Below, piece by piece: positions 33,223 to 45,107 of a stretch of 64,000 nucleotides of DNA (positions are counted from its first letter, which is position 1; each line of letters starts with the position of its first letter). Source of the DNA: Amphiura filiformis (taxonomy: Eukaryota; Echinodermata; Ophiuroidea; Amphilepidida; Amphiuridae). Under the pieces are notes generated by a model. That model worked only from the letters and a program-made list of their open reading frames with translations. It was not told where the DNA came from and made no database searches. The stretch is from assembly GCF_039555335.1 (NCBI RefSeq), contig NC_092628.1, positions 65,613,292-65,677,291 of the forward strand. The letters are read 5' to 3'. A program made the position numbers and the translations under genes.

Positions 33223-35087
33223 CTATATACTAGGCTGTGCCATGCGAGTTCTGGCTCTGCATTCTTGCATCAATCAATTTATCGCATCGTGGGGTAAAGT
33301 CAGAGTTTCTGCTAGAAGCTGCCAGACGTACATGTTGTAACTTTATACGATTCTGCTGTAACTCTACACGGCTAGACTAGAGCTCCACAGAAGAGTAGCG
33401 TCTGCAATCACTAATAACGTGTAACAAAAGGAAACAGTGTTGCTCAAAAATGTTTTAGACAATTTTGCTCTTTATTAACAGCATTCCCTAAGTTGGCTAA
33501 ATGATTAACAAAACCAAATCTCTTTTACTTTTAAGTAGGTCACCCTTCACAAAATGGATTATAAATACATATAGAACAACATCGTGTACAGCAAATTAAG
33601 TTTCAATTATCTTTTAATTATATGTACAGTCAACGATAACGACACACGTGTGTCATGCAGAAACCCATTTGGTGCTGCTTTTAAAAACTCGGTCAACAAA
33701 TTTCCCCCCGGGACACTCGTACCTGTTCCTTCGGAGTACGATTTTAAGGGTATATCGGTGTAGGATTGTTTTTCTTCAAAAATAGGGGTCATTCAGCGTG
33801 GAACCTTAAAGAGCTAAAAAAGACTCTTTCTTTTTCTCATCAGATAGGTTGAATCAATCTAGGCAAAACGCAACAGTCCCCCAGATGTGACAATTATGAC
33901 GATTCACAATACAATGCGCCGCCAGCGGTTGCTCTTGTCAGTACAATTTTTGACCCCATGGTCGACATCGCCGTTCTAGCCACGGGATTTTCACGCGAGT
34001 GTGATAATAATGATGTGAAACAGCTCCACAAATGATTCCGTGTGATCAATAGATAGAAAATGGATTGTAGATAATAATTATTGTTGTTTTACTCTGCATT
34101 CGTTTGTAACATCATTATATTGACATTTAAACACACAGTGACATTATGTTCATGTGTTGTATTTGTTTTACGCGGGATTTTGGATGTCGACATTTTCCCA
34201 TTATGCACTGCGTATTTTGACCTCTCCCCCAGCAAACGCTGGAGGCGCATCATATTGTGAATCGACCGAATTGAGTTTTCTACGTGATTAAGCAAATACC
34301 TGCAGTATTAAAGTACTTAAACAATAAATTCTATAATGACCAAACTTGTTTTCTTCCGTATGTTTTAGACAATTGACTAATAGAGATCGGAAGGTCGTGG
34401 GTTCGATTCCCATGCCGGCACATTCCTTGCTTTTTTTTTTCAAGTTGGGTTGTGTGCTGGTTGGGATTTGTGTTTATTTGTTGTCATGTTTAATTGTAAC
34501 ACTTTGGGTTGGTAAACTGTTCATTCTTCCTAATTGACTAATAATTAACCTTTTCGGTTAAATTTGCGAAGTCTCGCGGGAATTACCGAAATGGATTATT
34601 GGATGCTGCCATGCCATCAAAATGGATGATTAGCAACATACCCTGGTATGGACATACCCTGGTATGTAATTGTCCATACACCAGGGTACACACTAGTTTA
34701 GGTAGGCCTAAATGTTTTCAGTCTTAACATCGTTAGAGTTTATTTTATGGTCTGTGGATTAGATAATGCAAAGCTTCCAATTTGAACCGGTATGAGAATG
34801 TAAAAGGTTTCGCCGTGACGTAAATTGTATTCACGACAGCATAAATCATGTGATGAGTTAGGTAAGTCATACACAGGCCTTGTATATAGAATAGAATTAA
34901 GCAGTCTTTGGACAGAACCTTGAGGTACACCAAACACATTGTTTGCTCTTACATGTAGAGATAAAAGCTGATCTATTTATCATTTACGAAATAATAGGAT
35001 GTATCCGATTGTATTCGAGGTTTTGGGAGTGGATTTCGAAGAATTGTTAATGGTGACACGCAGTTTCTTCAAATTAAGATGTTTCAA
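33223..35087. other. Intergenic stretch; possible 3' end of the LAPTM-like gene
   Basis: No gene recognised. A minus-strand AATAAA (plus-strand TTTATTTT near 34740) could end the LAPTM-like transcript about 350 bp past its stop. 34401-34409 is a pol III B box (GTTCGATTC) with no matching A box, probably a SINE remnant. 34637-34690 repeats CATACCCTGGTATG. Confidence 0.4.
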
Positions 35088-38000
35088 TCACTGTTTGTAA
35101 TATGGTGGCGGTGGAGGACTTGCATAGTACACTACGCCCGGACCTTGTTGAAACTGAGGAGGAGGAGCTGTAGGCATAGCTTGCTGCTGAACAGTAGGCA
35201 TAGCTTGCTGCTGAACTACGTATGTGGCTGTAGTCGGCGCTGGTTGATACTGTAAAAATGACAAATAAAAAGTCATTATGAAAACGTTCTCAGAAGGGAA
35301 AAACTGTTTCCTCCATTTGTTTTTAAATTGCTGAATTGAGAAACTTAATGTTTTTTTTTTTTTTTGTTTTTTTTACTTGGTTTTTCTTTCTTTCTTTCTT
35401 TTTGTTACATTGTGTATTACTTTACTTATCTTGTTTCTTACAAATGTACCTGAGTTGTACTTCGGTCAGACGATTTCCCTCGGCCATCAGAATACTCCTG
35501 GTATTGTGAAATGACGCAGAGAAAACACATAAGCTGGATGGAGACAATCATATAATAGAGAAATGCAAATAATAGAAATATTTATAATATATATCATATT
35601 AAACTAATTCTTGTACTTAAAAATGTTACAATGTTAAATTTAAGTACAAACAGACTTAAGTTTTTTATGATATGAAAGCGTCACATGGGCCTTAACAAAA
35701 CAAAAACAGGAATGAAATCGGCTAATGCGTTGTGATTTAATGCCAACTGATAGATATTATAAAATCGTCCAAAAACCTGCCACGAAATCTTATTGCAAGC
35801 AAATTTTAGAATTGTGAATGCTTAAGTGTCACAAGTTCAATGTGTATCTTTCTAGAATTATGTAAAATATAAGAAAGTTAAAAACATGACAAAATACCTT
35901 AAAGAACAAAATATACATCATATGCTACTTTAGCCATTTTAACCAATCAGCACACACAAAAACCCTAAAAAATCACTCTCGCCAGGACAATTGAAAACCG
36001 AACTTGGTACGATAATGAGATTTGAAACACATAATAAAAATACAAAGTTTTCATTTCACAGCAAAATATGCAAATGAAGTACTTAATTATGCAAACCAGC
36101 TAATTCTGTCTAATTATGTATTCATTCTATTCACAAATATCAAGGTAAGGTTTTTTAATGTATTGCCCCGCACTTTAAGCGAATCGTTTTGTTCAATGTT
36201 TTCCGAATCTTACATTCATACACAATGTATACAAATCGCCCAAAAGTATTGCAACATCGATGAAAAAAGAAGAATTGTAGAAAAAAAATTGTAGGTGGAA
36301 CATTTATCCAACATCCTGTCGATTTCACATTATGTATAGATGGCAATGTTAGCTAATGTTCTTTGCATGAAATAAGTATGTTCAGGATAATCAATAGGAT
36401 GGACGGTATCACCTGCGTTGATATCTTGCGCATATTCACGTGCTTACGATAGCGGAATAATGGAAATCCAAAGAAACTGTAGTCCACAAAATGTCCAGAT
36501 GCCTTTAAAATGGTCGCCAAATAGTTAAAATTGGTTTCTACAAGGTATCAGAAAATGGTTATGGAAGAAGGTTTCACGGAAATTGTGCTTGGGCAACTGT
36601 ACAGTCAAAGATCTTACATGGGTTGGGGGTGGTCATTTCTTCCCGTACCCGACACATCCACAAATCATGTAATTCATTGTATACATATCAAGCTTTCACA
36701 CATATAAATCACTGTACTATAATTAAAAAATCATACTCACATCAGCAATAAAGAACGGTATCACCAGAATAATGGTTAACAAATAGAAATAACCCAAGGC
36801 TGTAACATTTCTGAGCTGGAGGAAAAACATTGTTAATGTTATATTACTTGACACTGGAAATGCCGGTCTCTAGAAATAACAATTAAGTAGGCCTATATTA
36901 TTAACCTATCGTGTTTTGATATTCTTGCAAATCATGAGGTAAAAACTAGATTTGATTATTGAATTTTGATTATTGTGCTTAGTGGTATTAAAGATGTATA
37001 CAGTGCTTTATGGGTAAAACAAATTCATGCGCGTATTGGAGGGCTTTGAGGGCGTGAGTCCCCCGGGGTAAAAGCAGGGGGCGGTCAAAACGAAGGGGCG
37101 GCGGAAGAAGGGGCGGCAAAAGGAAGGGGCGGCGGAAGAAGAAGGGGCGGCAAAAAGAATTAGTACAAAAAAAGGGCGGAAAATTTTGAAAAATTTGAAA
37201 AAGTATAAAAAATTTGAAACAATTGTAGTCAAAGCGCCTATATAATTTTTTTTTTTTTTTTTGCTCTTCACTTTTTAAAACCACCGAAAAAAATTTGGCC
37301 AACCTTTTCAGGCTGTTGAGGGAGGGGCGGCAAAATTGAATTGAATAAGAGTAAAATTTTCAATCAAATCCAAAGACTTGTACTAAGACTAATTTCAGTT
37401 TATGCATTCTAATTTTTGGAAAAAGCATTTTTATAACCAATCATTTAAATATAGTAGCACAGTAAAAGTGAGAATTAGAACAACATTTGGAATAATTCAA
37501 TATTTTAATCCCAAAAAATTAGTGCTGCATTTTTCTGGAATGGTGGGTTGGCCTAGTTTCAGGTATTAAAAGCGACTGTTATATGTGCAGTACAAAGTTC
37601 GACACAAAAAGTATATCCCCACGTAAACCAAGCTGAAAAACACCAAAAATATTGCAGTTCCCCACGCGGAAATACACCAAAAATATTGCACATCCCCTAG
37701 CGGAAATGCACCAAAAATGTTGCAGTTCCCCACGCGGAAATACGCCAAAAATACGCATGCGGTACTGCACACTTCCGCGTCCCAAAAAATAGTTCCTAGT
37801 TTGTCATAGAGCCAAGTGAATGGATGATATAACCCAGATGGGAGTCAGTTGCATTGATGACCTTGTTAAGTCCAGCTTTCCAGAAAGTGACTTTCGCCTT
37901 CGGTTGGTCATTGATGACACATTTTGACAGTTGATATAACTAGTGTCATTCTGGAAGATTTGGCCATATTATAAAAGTATGGTTGAATTACTTTCCCCCT

Positions 38001-41000
38001 TTTGTCAGCTAAAATGTTGGTAAATAGGACCGATTTTTTGGCGTATATAGGAAACATTTCTCTTGTGCACTATTGAAACAAACGGGTGTTAAGTGAGATA
38101 TGATGCATGCTGGAAGAACAACATGGTTTGACACATGGTTTTGAAATCCAGGTACGCATAAAGTCACATCATTCCGATGTGATGTAGAAAAATTTTAGTT
38201 ATAAAATTTTTTACTATAGTACATAAAATGTAGGTAGGAACATAGCAACGCGAATCATTGTATTTTATGATGCAATTAATTTTAATTACAATTTAATAGC
38301 ATTCATCAGGTTCAGAAAACTCATCAATTGTATTGCAAATTATTGCATATTTGCGAGGGTGCAGGAAAGTTTGGTGTGTGTGTGTATACGTGTGATACAT
38401 GTGTGGGTGGGGATAAGCAGATGTAGGGAAATCCAACATTATAATAAGCAGGAGTTATTTAACATTACTGATTACATTAGATGGAAAAGGCAGCATCCGA
38501 AATAGGCCCTACTCACAGAAATCAGCCAATACAAGTCAACGATGCCGAAAACGACGTACCAGAGTAAATGCAATCCTTTAGCTACCACGAATGGCACCAA
38601 CATCCCTTTGGAATCCTAATGATTACATTATTAAAACACAAAGATATAATGGAAGGATGATTAACATGTATGAGCAGTGGCGGCGGGAGAAGTCATAAGT
38701 GTAGATCCTGGTGGATGGGGGGGATAAACCCCAATATTTTGCTAGGGGATGGTCCATATATACAATCACCCCCACCTCATGTTGCCGCCTGTATGTGGGT
38801 TTCTGACCAAATTAACCTCATATTTGACTATTTTAGCCCCAAAAGTGCCAATTTAGGTTTGGGCAATTTCCATATAGCTCCATAATCGTGTGTGGTTTTT
38901 TTATCTCACAATAATAGTTTCAGTCATTTTTAATATCATTTCACTTCATATAATGTGTAGAAGGCCTACAATTTACCTGCCCAATTCCGATAAACACAAA
39001 AACTGCGGCAACGATAGTAAAGATGAAGATGATAACACCGGCATAGTAGAGGATTAGAAACGCTTTCACCAGAGCGTCCAGATCATGATAGCCTTTACTT
39101 TCTACAGTTAAATTAAAGAAAACAAAAAACATTCTCGTTTTGAAATATTTAATTTTTTTTAAATTATTATAAATTGAGTTACGGTTAAGCTTCGGGGTTC
39201 GGGTTATGGACAAACGGAATCATGAATCACTTATCACATCACAACATACTTCCAATATACTTCAATGCGTTTTACCGACCAGCCAATTGAAGGGACAGCA
39301 ATGGGGTCCGCGGTGTCCCCGATTGTATAGCCAATCTTTTCACGGAGGATTTTGAACGGAAGGCCCTTGAGTCGTTTTACAGACCTCTTACCAAATTTTA
39401 GGGTCGTTTTGTGGTGCCACAGACAAGAAACTATCAGTTCCCCGAGATGATGAGTCTATGACGTGGGCAATGTTGAGATTCAAAGTGTAAACCAACACAA
39501 ACGGACCAGTACTTAATCTCTCGTCCATCCATCCATCCATCCATCCAGTTCAACATCAATCTATAAATTCGCGGAGTAATCAGCACACTTTGTGTTTACC
39601 AAAGAGGAGGAGTATACGCAAGACCTCAACAAAGTTCGCAAATCTTTATAGCCATGCATTTGTGGCTAATATATGACTGAGGATTGGAGCTGACTGCCAG
39701 AAAGACACGAGTCCAAGAAACAAACTAATTTCAACCATCCCGGGGAGTGTCCATCCTGTAGTTACATTCGAGGAGTCCGTCTAGCGGTTATTCAAGGAAC
39801 ATTCCACATCTCCTCTCCGCATAGATTGGGACAGAGAGGACAATGGTTTCGCAAAGAAGCCACCCACATCAACATGATCAAAACATAAGGAGCGATTTGA
39901 ACTGAGGCAAGAAGTGCCACCAAGTGCGGAAGACAACACCCTTGCTATATCCGGCCAGCATTGGTCAGATATGACCAGTGTTGTTAATTTACCGGTAAAT
40001 TAAAAATGGCGGTAAATTACCGGTAAATTACGGTAAATTACCGGTAAAAAATGGTAAAATAAGTAAATTAAGTAAATTATAAAAGAGTTATATTGTACAA
40101 TAAAAATTCAATTCTTTTCATATTGAGAGCTACATAGATACTTTAACACAGTCCTGTTTTGTTGAATATACCTTTCCAGATGAAAATCCGCTTCATAAAC
40201 AAAGTTGAAGTTGTAAGAAGTGAAAAAAAAGTCATGTAGTATTTACGTACATTTTTAACAAGTGTTTCATGGTAGAACATTTATGCTAGGAATTTAAATT
40301 GAATGAACACAGCTTTTGACGCAAAAAAAAATTGAAATTTCCACTGTAGACCCTATCTCATGGCTGATGGTAATGAACCTGGTCATTCATAATATTTGGA
40401 TTTGGTTAAAAGTAAACTTGTCAAAAGTTATACTTTAAAGATGCTAATCACAACTTACATGTAGAATGAAATGATGATCAATGTGACAATGTCTTACAGT
40501 GGTACCCAAAATATGCAGGGAATACTTTGGTAAAACAGAGACAAAGAGCATTTATATTCAGAATGATGTGAAATCAAAACAGCCATTCTTTAGTCACAAG
40601 TTCACTCATATTTGTGACAAAAAATATGGGACATTTTACCTTGAGTAGTACAGTTCCTTAAAATGTTTATAAAATATAGAAAGCTCAATGACAGTCAAGC
40701 CATGGTCAACCCCTCAACATTTGGAAGTACCATCAAGGGGGCTTGGGAGGGGGTGTTGCTTTCAGTGCTTTCATAATGAGCCTAATGAGGTGTTGTTTTA
40801 TTTCTTGCATAATGAGCTAGTGTTAAAATGCAGTAAATGAACATGTTGATCAGCTGAATGCACAACACTGACTCTTTCTCTACTTGCTACTTTAGTCTAT
40901 TGTACACTATGTAGTACAGTATGGGACCTATGGGCAGTTATAGGTAGTAGGGGTCTACAAAATCATTATTTCAAGTAAGTTGTGCAAATATTGCAAACAA

Positions 41001-44000
41001 AATTGGCATCAACTGTAAAACAAACAAACAAAAACAATATTATTTGAAGTTTTAATAAAAAAAATCCTTTTATTTCATATTTTACTTAATTTACTTATTT
41101 TACCCTATTTTACCACGGTAAATTAAGATGGCGGTAAATTACCGGTAATTACCGGTAATTTACCATGTAAATTAACCGGTAATTTACCGACTCACAACAC
41201 TGGATATGACCCAGTTTCTCGCTCCCACCAATTTTAAATTCAAAAATTTAGACTGTTTAAAAACAGTCTAAACCCAATAGACTTAGTCGGTCGGCACTGA
41301 TGACCAGAAGATGCTGGTATAAGTATTATTACTTGCATGTCTGTGATGAGAACATCATGAACATGAACTTCGTTTTGCTGTTATGGAAACTATTGAATTA
41401 TGTCCTTGTTAACAATTTCTTGTGAAAGAATCATTTTTGTAAACAAGTTTATGGCGTGTTATAATTTCTTACCCACTGCGTCTTCAGTGGCACCAGTTCT
41501 TGATGCACGGTAACCAAAGTAAGCCGCTCCCATTATAGCAATTATCTGTGTGTACAATAACAAAGTGTTACGAATTTATTTAGATTTGAATTTTACCATG
41601 CAAATAGCCTACGTACCTATAGGTGTATAGACTTTCCGTAGCCCACACTATACCTCATTTATACATTAAAGGGGCATTTCGTGATCCACAGCCTCATCCC
41701 CCCACTTTTCCAAAAAAAAGTTGACGTTTTTACACCACTGGATACCTCTGGCTACATAATGTTTATGTACCAAATATTTCTTGCAGATTAATTCGTTTAG
41801 CAAAAATATCGCCAAATTTGAATTTCGTTCTGGTGCACCAGAACGAAATTACAACACATTGTCTATGGAGCAGTGTAATACACATAATCATGCATAACTC
41901 GCTAACGCATAATCGGAATCAACTGAAATTTTGGAAATAAGCTATTTTCGTGGATATCTACTGAAAATTGTCATAAAAAGAGGATGCTAGGATCACGAAA
42001 TCCTCCTTTAACTCTTGATTTGTATTAATTTGCATAATTGATAGATTTTCCATATCCGATCTTTTCAGAGATCGCAATCCTCTGTCTAACCAGTTTTACT
42101 GGCTCCCCAATAAACCGGTAGATACCAGAATCAGAATTAGTATAAGTTTTAGCGGGTTCACCGTGGGACAAGTTTGGACACTGTCAAGCTTTCGGCAGGA
42201 GTAGCTCTGCCCTCTTCCGAACAAAGTACCTAATCATGTATAGACGAATCTAACGAGCCAAGTCATGGTCAGGATTTGGTCGGCCATGACGGGTCCCCGC
42301 ATGCACCACACTGGTGTAGTGACTGCCCAATTGGGTGGATTAAAGCCGCTTAAAATTCGATGTTAGATTCTTTTGTGTTGTATTCTGTCATTATTCTTTT
42401 GTCTACGTGTAACACAGGTGATAGAATGCAGTTTAAAATACCCTCCAAGGCCGCATTATTTCACATTTTATGTGAGATTGAGCCGACGGGGACCCAACTT
42501 TGGCAGCCATTAAGGTATAGGAATGCGTGAATTTGGATTTGTCTATAGGCCGCCCTTGCCTACTGATGGCTCTGAAAAGAGCCGTTCATTGAAGACTGGA
42601 CCTTGTCAACAGGGAACAATCACGGACCTCACCTATCTGTTAATGTAAAGGTTTTGGTGGCCCTGAAAAGAGCCGTTCACTGAAGACCGCCCTTAGTCAA
42701 CAGAGAAAAGTACTAAGTGTAAGGAGACAAAACATCTGCAAAGAATTTGAACTTTTTTACGTTTTTCACATTTCTAATGTAATTTCACTGTTTGTAATGG
42801 ATATTTTAGTAGAAATTCTGGATTAAATTGATAATTTTGCCATGAAACTCCATACACAGGAGAGAACAACTGGTCCCGTGAATGTTAAGCTGAAATGGAC
42901 ACTCCTCTCCATATAATTCAAGATGCTAGGGCAAAGAAAAACATCAAACGCGCACGCTAGATGACCGGCCGGTCTTCTGCTTGAAAACCAACATAAGATC
43001 TTCTACTTATAGTATAACCTCTCTTCTTTCTTTAAAATAACTCCCCAGCCATTCTTTCAGTGTTGATGCTTGAATTTCAGTCATTGAAATGGTAAAACAT
43101 TTGCTACATTAAGAATAATTAGACTTCAACACTATACTTATTTATTTTACTTTACTGGGGTGGGGGGCTTTCGACGAACTGTTGTTAGCTCTGGTGTTTT
43201 CTTGGAAACGGCTAGAAAACATCAGTGCTAACAGCATCGTCTCAAAGCTGACATCGTCTGCAGCTAGATCTGTCTGACGATGAGGAAGTTCCTCAAAAGC
43301 ACTAGTAAATAAACAAGTAGTGTTGAAGTCAATTTTAAATTATTCTCATTTTATTACCACATCTCTAATTATATATTTCCTAAATTACTTGCAAAAAAAA
43401 ACCCCGACAAGACCTTCTCAAATAATTCTTAGCGACATTCTCCAAAATCGATTCTTTCATATTACAACTGGACATTTTAAACTGGGCTCAAAAAGAAACT
43501 GATAATTTTTCAGATAGTCATATCTTGAAAATCTATCAAAATTAACCAAAATTACACACAGGATTACTTCAATACTCTACTTGACATGTCAATGTCTAAA
43601 CGATTACCTTACCGAAGAAGTCAAAACAAAATGAAGATATTCACGAAACAGTGTTGGGGCGCACGGGGACTTATGCTGTGTCCGTGTTCGCTTATGTCGG
43701 GGGTGGTGGTGTTTATGTTCGTTGGGTACAGTGTTATTTTTGTGCGGCAATCCTGAGACAGGAAAGTCCACATTACTGTTACAATTGCGTTACACGCACA
43801 TCAAATGTTGTGCTGTGACATGTGGTTGAGGAAACTGTAAAACGTACATAACTCATTAACAACAATAAATCAAGCAAGTTTTCAAAGTATATAATTTGTA
43901 GAATGAACTTTTGCAAAACATCAAAGTGTTTATATTTTTCAATTATTGATTTAGATAATGAAAATCGATTTTTTTTTTTGCTTTGACCAACAATACCTAT

Positions 44001-44214
44001 AGGCCTAGTCTATCCTTAATGGTACAACTGTTATTCAATGTTTGCAATTTAAATCTTATTTTGATAGAGAGTTGCACAAACATGAAAATCAATCGTGTTG
44101 TAATGGTTATAAACATGCACAACTTATATACTTAGTACTTACAATGCTATATACTGCACTTGCAGTCGATCCCGACCTGATTCCACAACAACAACAGCTT
44201 TTTATCACCGCCAT
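35088..44214 (-). CDS. LAPTM-like four-pass membrane protein with C-terminal PPxY motif, 7 exons, 229 aa
   Basis: Exons on the minus strand are 44143-44214, 41473-41545, 38977-39101, 38517-38615, 36741-36815, 35450-35533 and 35088-35249. All junctions are GT-AG and the joined frame is unbroken (690 bp). The N-terminus has a cysteine cluster and basic turn, SCCCCGIRSGS (6-16), like the CCxCCxxRTGT start of LAPTM4. Four hydrophobic spans follow at about 17-34, 63-88, 96-122 and 129-157. The cytoplasmic tail is Q/P-rich with two QQQAMPT repeats and ends PPPPPYYKQ, a PPxY site of the kind that binds Nedd4-type ubiquitin ligases in LAPTM proteins. By analogy it would act in late endosomes or lysosomes; that is inference. 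Other small tetraspan families cannot be excluded. The first exon's start is chosen because the cysteine cluster follows at once and the exon phases fit. Confidence 0.82.
37075..37155. repeat. GGGGCGGCAAAAG/GGGGCGGCGGAAG tandem low-complexity repeat
   Basis: Four alternating copies of GGGGCGG with AAAAG or CGGAAGAAG spacers. The proline/arginine-rich minus-strand frames here are artefacts. It lies in intron 5 of the LAPTM-like gene counted from the left. Confidence 0.7.
37632..37752. repeat. Tandem repeat, about 41-bp unit, three copies
   Basis: Units contain ACACCAAAAATATTGCA and TTCCCCACGCGGAAA. The middle unit is diverged (CATCCCCTAGCGG). The cysteine-rich minus-strand frames come from it. 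Confidence 0.75.
39265..39960 (+). mobile_element. Second Penelope-like element fragment
   Basis: Plus-strand pieces read as Penelope RT: DQPIEGTAMGSAVSPIV near 39277-39330 and a KPTQTDQYLI stretch near 39490-39520, the counterparts of TMGSPISPPVA and KKTHTDQYLNF in the element at 24756-27189. Frames are broken in several places. It lies in intron 2 of the LAPTM-like gene, next to the hAT element. Confidence 0.65.
39524..39546 (+). repeat. CCAT microsatellite
   Basis: Five to six CCAT units inside the Penelope-like fragment. Confidence 0.85.
39976..41202. mobile_element. Non-autonomous hAT element with perfect 8-bp target duplication
   Basis: The ends are CAGTGTTGT and ACAACACTG. The 8-mer GATATGAC flanks both sides exactly (39968-39975, 41203-41210), the hAT signature. 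Both ends carry clusters of GGTAAATTACC/CCGGTAAATTA palindromic motifs (39990-40080 and 41085-41190). The 1.0-kb interior has no transposase frame. It lies in intron 2 of the LAPTM-like gene. The intact duplication suggests fairly recent insertion. Confidence 0.9.
41670..42007. mobile_element. TTAA-flanked MITE, copy 2 (partner at 2344-2681)
   Basis: 338 bp, opposite orientation to copy 1, with TTAA at 41666-41669 and 42008-42011. The perfect 30-bp palindrome is conserved at 41821-41850. It lies in intron 1 of the LAPTM-like gene. Confidence 0.8.
42190..42219 (-). ncRNA. Possible hammerhead-like remnant of a Penelope terminal repeat
   Basis: On the minus strand, CGGAAGA and GAAA bracket a clean 5-bp helix (GGCAG with CTGCC), and AAGCTTGACA follows. 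The layout matches the motif at 27109-27138. The first core position differs from CUGANGA by one base. No RT frame is attached. Confidence 0.3.
42568..42583 (-). promoter_or_regulatory. Histone-type 3' stem-loop, copy 1
   Basis: On the minus strand the sequence is GGCTCTTTTCAGAGCC, a 6-bp stem with a TTTC loop, identical to the metazoan replication-dependent histone mRNA 3' element bound by SLBP. It is preceded by AAC, as in many histone genes. No histone coding sequence is found within about 1 kb on the 5' side. Confidence 0.6.
42659..42674 (-). promoter_or_regulatory. Histone-type 3' stem-loop, copy 2
   Basis: On the minus strand GGCTCTTTTCAGGGCC followed by ACCA, again matching the histone consensus (one stem pair becomes T-G). 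It shares GTCTTCAGTGAAC on its 5' side with copy 1 (GTCTTCAATGAAC), so the pair is a tandem duplication about 91 bp apart. No histone ORF is nearby. Confidence 0.6.
43122..43330. repeat. Short inverted-repeat element with a hammerhead-like centre
   Basis: GACTTCAACACTA at the left pairs with TAGTGTTGAAGTC at the right, with TTATTTATT/AAATAAA inside. Between them CTGACGA (43274-43280) is followed by a perfect 5-bp hairpin (TGAGG, CCTCA) and then AAAAG where GAAA would be expected. The shape suggests a decayed Penelope terminal repeat or small retrozyme-like unit. Confidence 0.35.
43481..43600 (+). repeat. Single arm of the 31200-31738 MITE family
   Basis: Matches the left arm of that element (GGGCTCAAAAAGAAACT, AAAATTACACACAGG, ATTACTTCAATACTCTAC). 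No right arm was found. Confidence 0.7.
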
Positions 44215-45107
44215 TTTGGTCCTTTATTCCAACTGCCTTAATAATTTTGGACGGAAATATGCCACTTGTTTTGTTTAAAACGCACAGCAAACTAAGTTGT
44301 AACTGTATCTAACCAAAATTAATTGGAAAACATCAACACAACCGACAACCGTCGTTGTTATTTTCAATAAAGCACTCTTATTTGCTGAACTTCTGCGTGG
44401 GATCCAGTCCAGTGGTGATGACTGGTTCGACATGTTTACTACTAAAGTAAAGTACATTAAAATCTGGTTGTTTTCTTGTCTTTTTTTTAAAAATCACCAC
44501 AGGTTCTGTTGGGAACTTGTATACGAACATGCATTCAAATTTGTACAAACATCCCTAGTAACGGGGAAGTGGTTCTTGCGATTGCCAGTTTTGAAGTTTC
44601 AGAAATATATGATTATCTATATCTATCACTGAACCATCGTGACAAAGAACTCGATTCGCCCATTGAATATTGTTGATAATAGCCATTGACCTGTGTCGTT
44701 GTTGTAACTAGATTTGTTTTAGACATTCTTTCTATCAAGACCTTTTTTTGTTGCTTACAAGCTGGAACCCATCAGAAGACAAACTACGTCACTACTTGTT
44801 GACCTATTAATCTAGTTCAAAACGCCAACTTTGTATCAAACTAACTTAGGCCTATTCCAAATAAATTACATTTATATCGTTTTGACAACAATGTCTTTGT
44901 GAGTGAAGTCAAATTCGCACTTCGTCTCCGTTTTAACAGGATTCTAAAACACATCACTAAACTAATGGTATTCATATTTCAAGAGGTTCTTTGTATTTCA
45001 CTGTCGTCCAGTTCAGCTTATAATAATTATATGTGACCAGCTCACAGTCAGCTCCAACAAAACTCGGAACAAGTCGCCGGGCATGTTTTTGAGTTATAGG
45101 CCTTTAA
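44215..45107. other. Upstream region of the LAPTM-like gene
   Basis: The promoter and 5' UTR of the minus-strand gene should lie here. No TATA box or CpG-rich island is obvious and no exon is recognised. The frames at 44275-44632 have no recognisable domain. Confidence 0.4.

Noticed and set aside
33607-33792. 61-codon minus-strand frame with a faint resemblance to the N-terminus of glycolipid transfer proteins (FEEKQSYTDIP, then LTEFLKA)
   Set aside because: No following exons with the conserved FDxLG or WLKR-type motifs were found on the minus strand, and no convincing splice donor ends the match.
34375-34440. tRNA-like 3' half (B box plus CATGCCGGCAC)
   Set aside because: The 5' half and the A box are absent, so it is at most a SINE fragment.
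36988-37302. Proline/phenylalanine-rich minus-strand frames
   Set aside because: Produced by the GGGGCGGCAAAAG repeat and a poly-T tract.
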